A stretch of 64,000 nt of DNA from Allodiplogaster sudhausi (lineage: Eukaryota; Nematoda; Chromadorea; Rhabditida; Diplogasteridae): the NCBI GenBank assembly GCA_945643635.1, contig CALZFC010000018.1, positions 2,394,001 through 2,458,000 of the forward strand, read 5' to 3'. This document shows positions 63,192-64,000 of the stretch, one piece after another (the stretch's first letter is position 1; each line of letters begins with the position of its first letter). A program made the translations under genes and the position numbers. The notes below the pieces were generated by a model. That model saw only the letters and a program-made list of their open reading frames with translations, was not told where the DNA came from and did no database searches.

Positions 63192-63201
63192 ACTGAAAAT
63201 A
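63192..63201 (-). promoter_or_regulatory. Candidate spliced-leader acceptor of CAT copy 6
   Basis: On the minus strand CTATTTTCAG ends 8 bases before the ATG at 63184. TTTTCAG is the optimal nematode acceptor, and no upstream CAT exon is expected. Confidence 0.6.
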
Positions 63202-63611
63202 GCATGGTTATTTTTTCTGTCCGTTTCCGGGACAGATTTTTGTCAACAAAATTGCGGAATAAATTGCATCATAGTATTATCCGCCTATTCTGAATTACTC
63301 ATACAGATGCCAACGTTGCAGGATTACTGTATAGCATTGGAAACAGATGTCTGGGTCGCTAATGGTAAACTTTACGATTTCACTTTTCTCGTACTCTTCA
63401 TAGATTTTGAAGCGGATAGCCGTTCAAAGCCTTTAAGTTACGGTGCACATGAACGGCGCATGTAGAGGGAAAGGTATGAATTCGTGGAATAGGGGAGGAG
63501 TGGGCGGCGATTCGGTCAGAGAGAGGGAGAGAGAACGAGAGAGAGAACCAGAGAAAGAGAGAGAGAAAGAAATAGAGAGCGAGGGAGAAAGAGAGAGAAC
63601 GAGTGAGAAAG

Positions 63612-63648
<37 letters not shown>

Positions 63649-63829
63649 TGAATGAGACAGAAAAAAAACGAAAGAATAGCTTACGCACCATGAAGCCTCT
63701 AAATTCTGGCGATCAAGGGGCCAAAGATTCTCGGTACCATGCACGATGTGGGAAACAGAGCAGTAAAGAATAAAAATTGGTCTCTTTCGAGATTTATTTT
63801 AACATATTAGAGAGAGCAGAGAGACAGAA

Positions 63830-63863
<34 letters not shown>

Positions 63864-64000
63864 TGGAAAGATAGAGAGACAGACATGCATACCGATAAGC
63901 CATATATTATCCTCCCATTCACCGATAAAGTCGTTGCATATTTTATACGACCGTAACACGGTTATTCATCACCCTCTCACGAAGTCGGGAGAGAGCACGC
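63202..64000. other. Region upstream of CAT copy 6 with GA microsatellites
   Basis: GA-rich tracts at 63517-63655 and 63808-63875. No gene supported. The promoter of copy 6 should lie here. The window ends without a further exon. Confidence 0.6.

Overview
This is a eukaryotic window, most likely from a nematode. Genes are split into 15-17 short exons by small introns with GT...(T)CAG ends. Several start codons lie 2-8 bases downstream of a trans-splice-like acceptor. A secreted DOMON protein of the nematode CGxxKGC type is present, and the non-coding DNA is full of GA/CT microsatellites. The genus cannot be fixed from sequence alone; a diplogastrid-like rhabditid is a guess.

Layout. 1-7739 is a satellite of about 206 bp monomers with a roughly 3.5 kb higher-order period. 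7785-12232 (minus) holds an unrecognised multi-exon gene whose stop codon lies about 45 bp from the satellite edge. 13688-15225 (plus) is a small secreted DOMON-domain gene with a single in-frame stop. 15.2-20.9 kb is repeat-rich and includes a 2.7 kb terminal-inverted-repeat element.

The core, 20965-63184, is a family of six SLC7-type cationic amino acid transporter (CAT) genes in a symmetric inverted array. Three copies lie on plus (20965-25109, 26478-31366, 33149-41941) and three on minus (42577-46696, 47887-54430, 57127-63184), meeting tail to tail at about 42.2 kb. I rebuilt the exons of all six by splice-site and phase matching. The outer four read through as about 562-582 residue, multi-pass transporters. 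The two central copies are broken: a 1-bp deletion and a lost acceptor in the plus copy; two frameshifts and three GC donors in the minus copy. The plus and minus copies form two clades that differ in intron position.

Transposons sit in the CAT introns. There are two copies of a 1.1 kb Tc1/mariner-type foldback element, a hAT-like MITE whose target duplication contains the host splice acceptor, and a 4.8 kb hAT-like composite with a PIF/Harbinger element (transposase plus accessory protein) inside it. A 194 bp MITE sits between the two convergent central genes. No tRNA, rRNA, CRISPR array or operon-like bacterial feature was seen.

The four apparently intact transporters probably move arginine, lysine or related amino acids across a membrane. 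Why there are so many copies is not visible here. Exon coordinates were placed by eye and may be off by a base or two.
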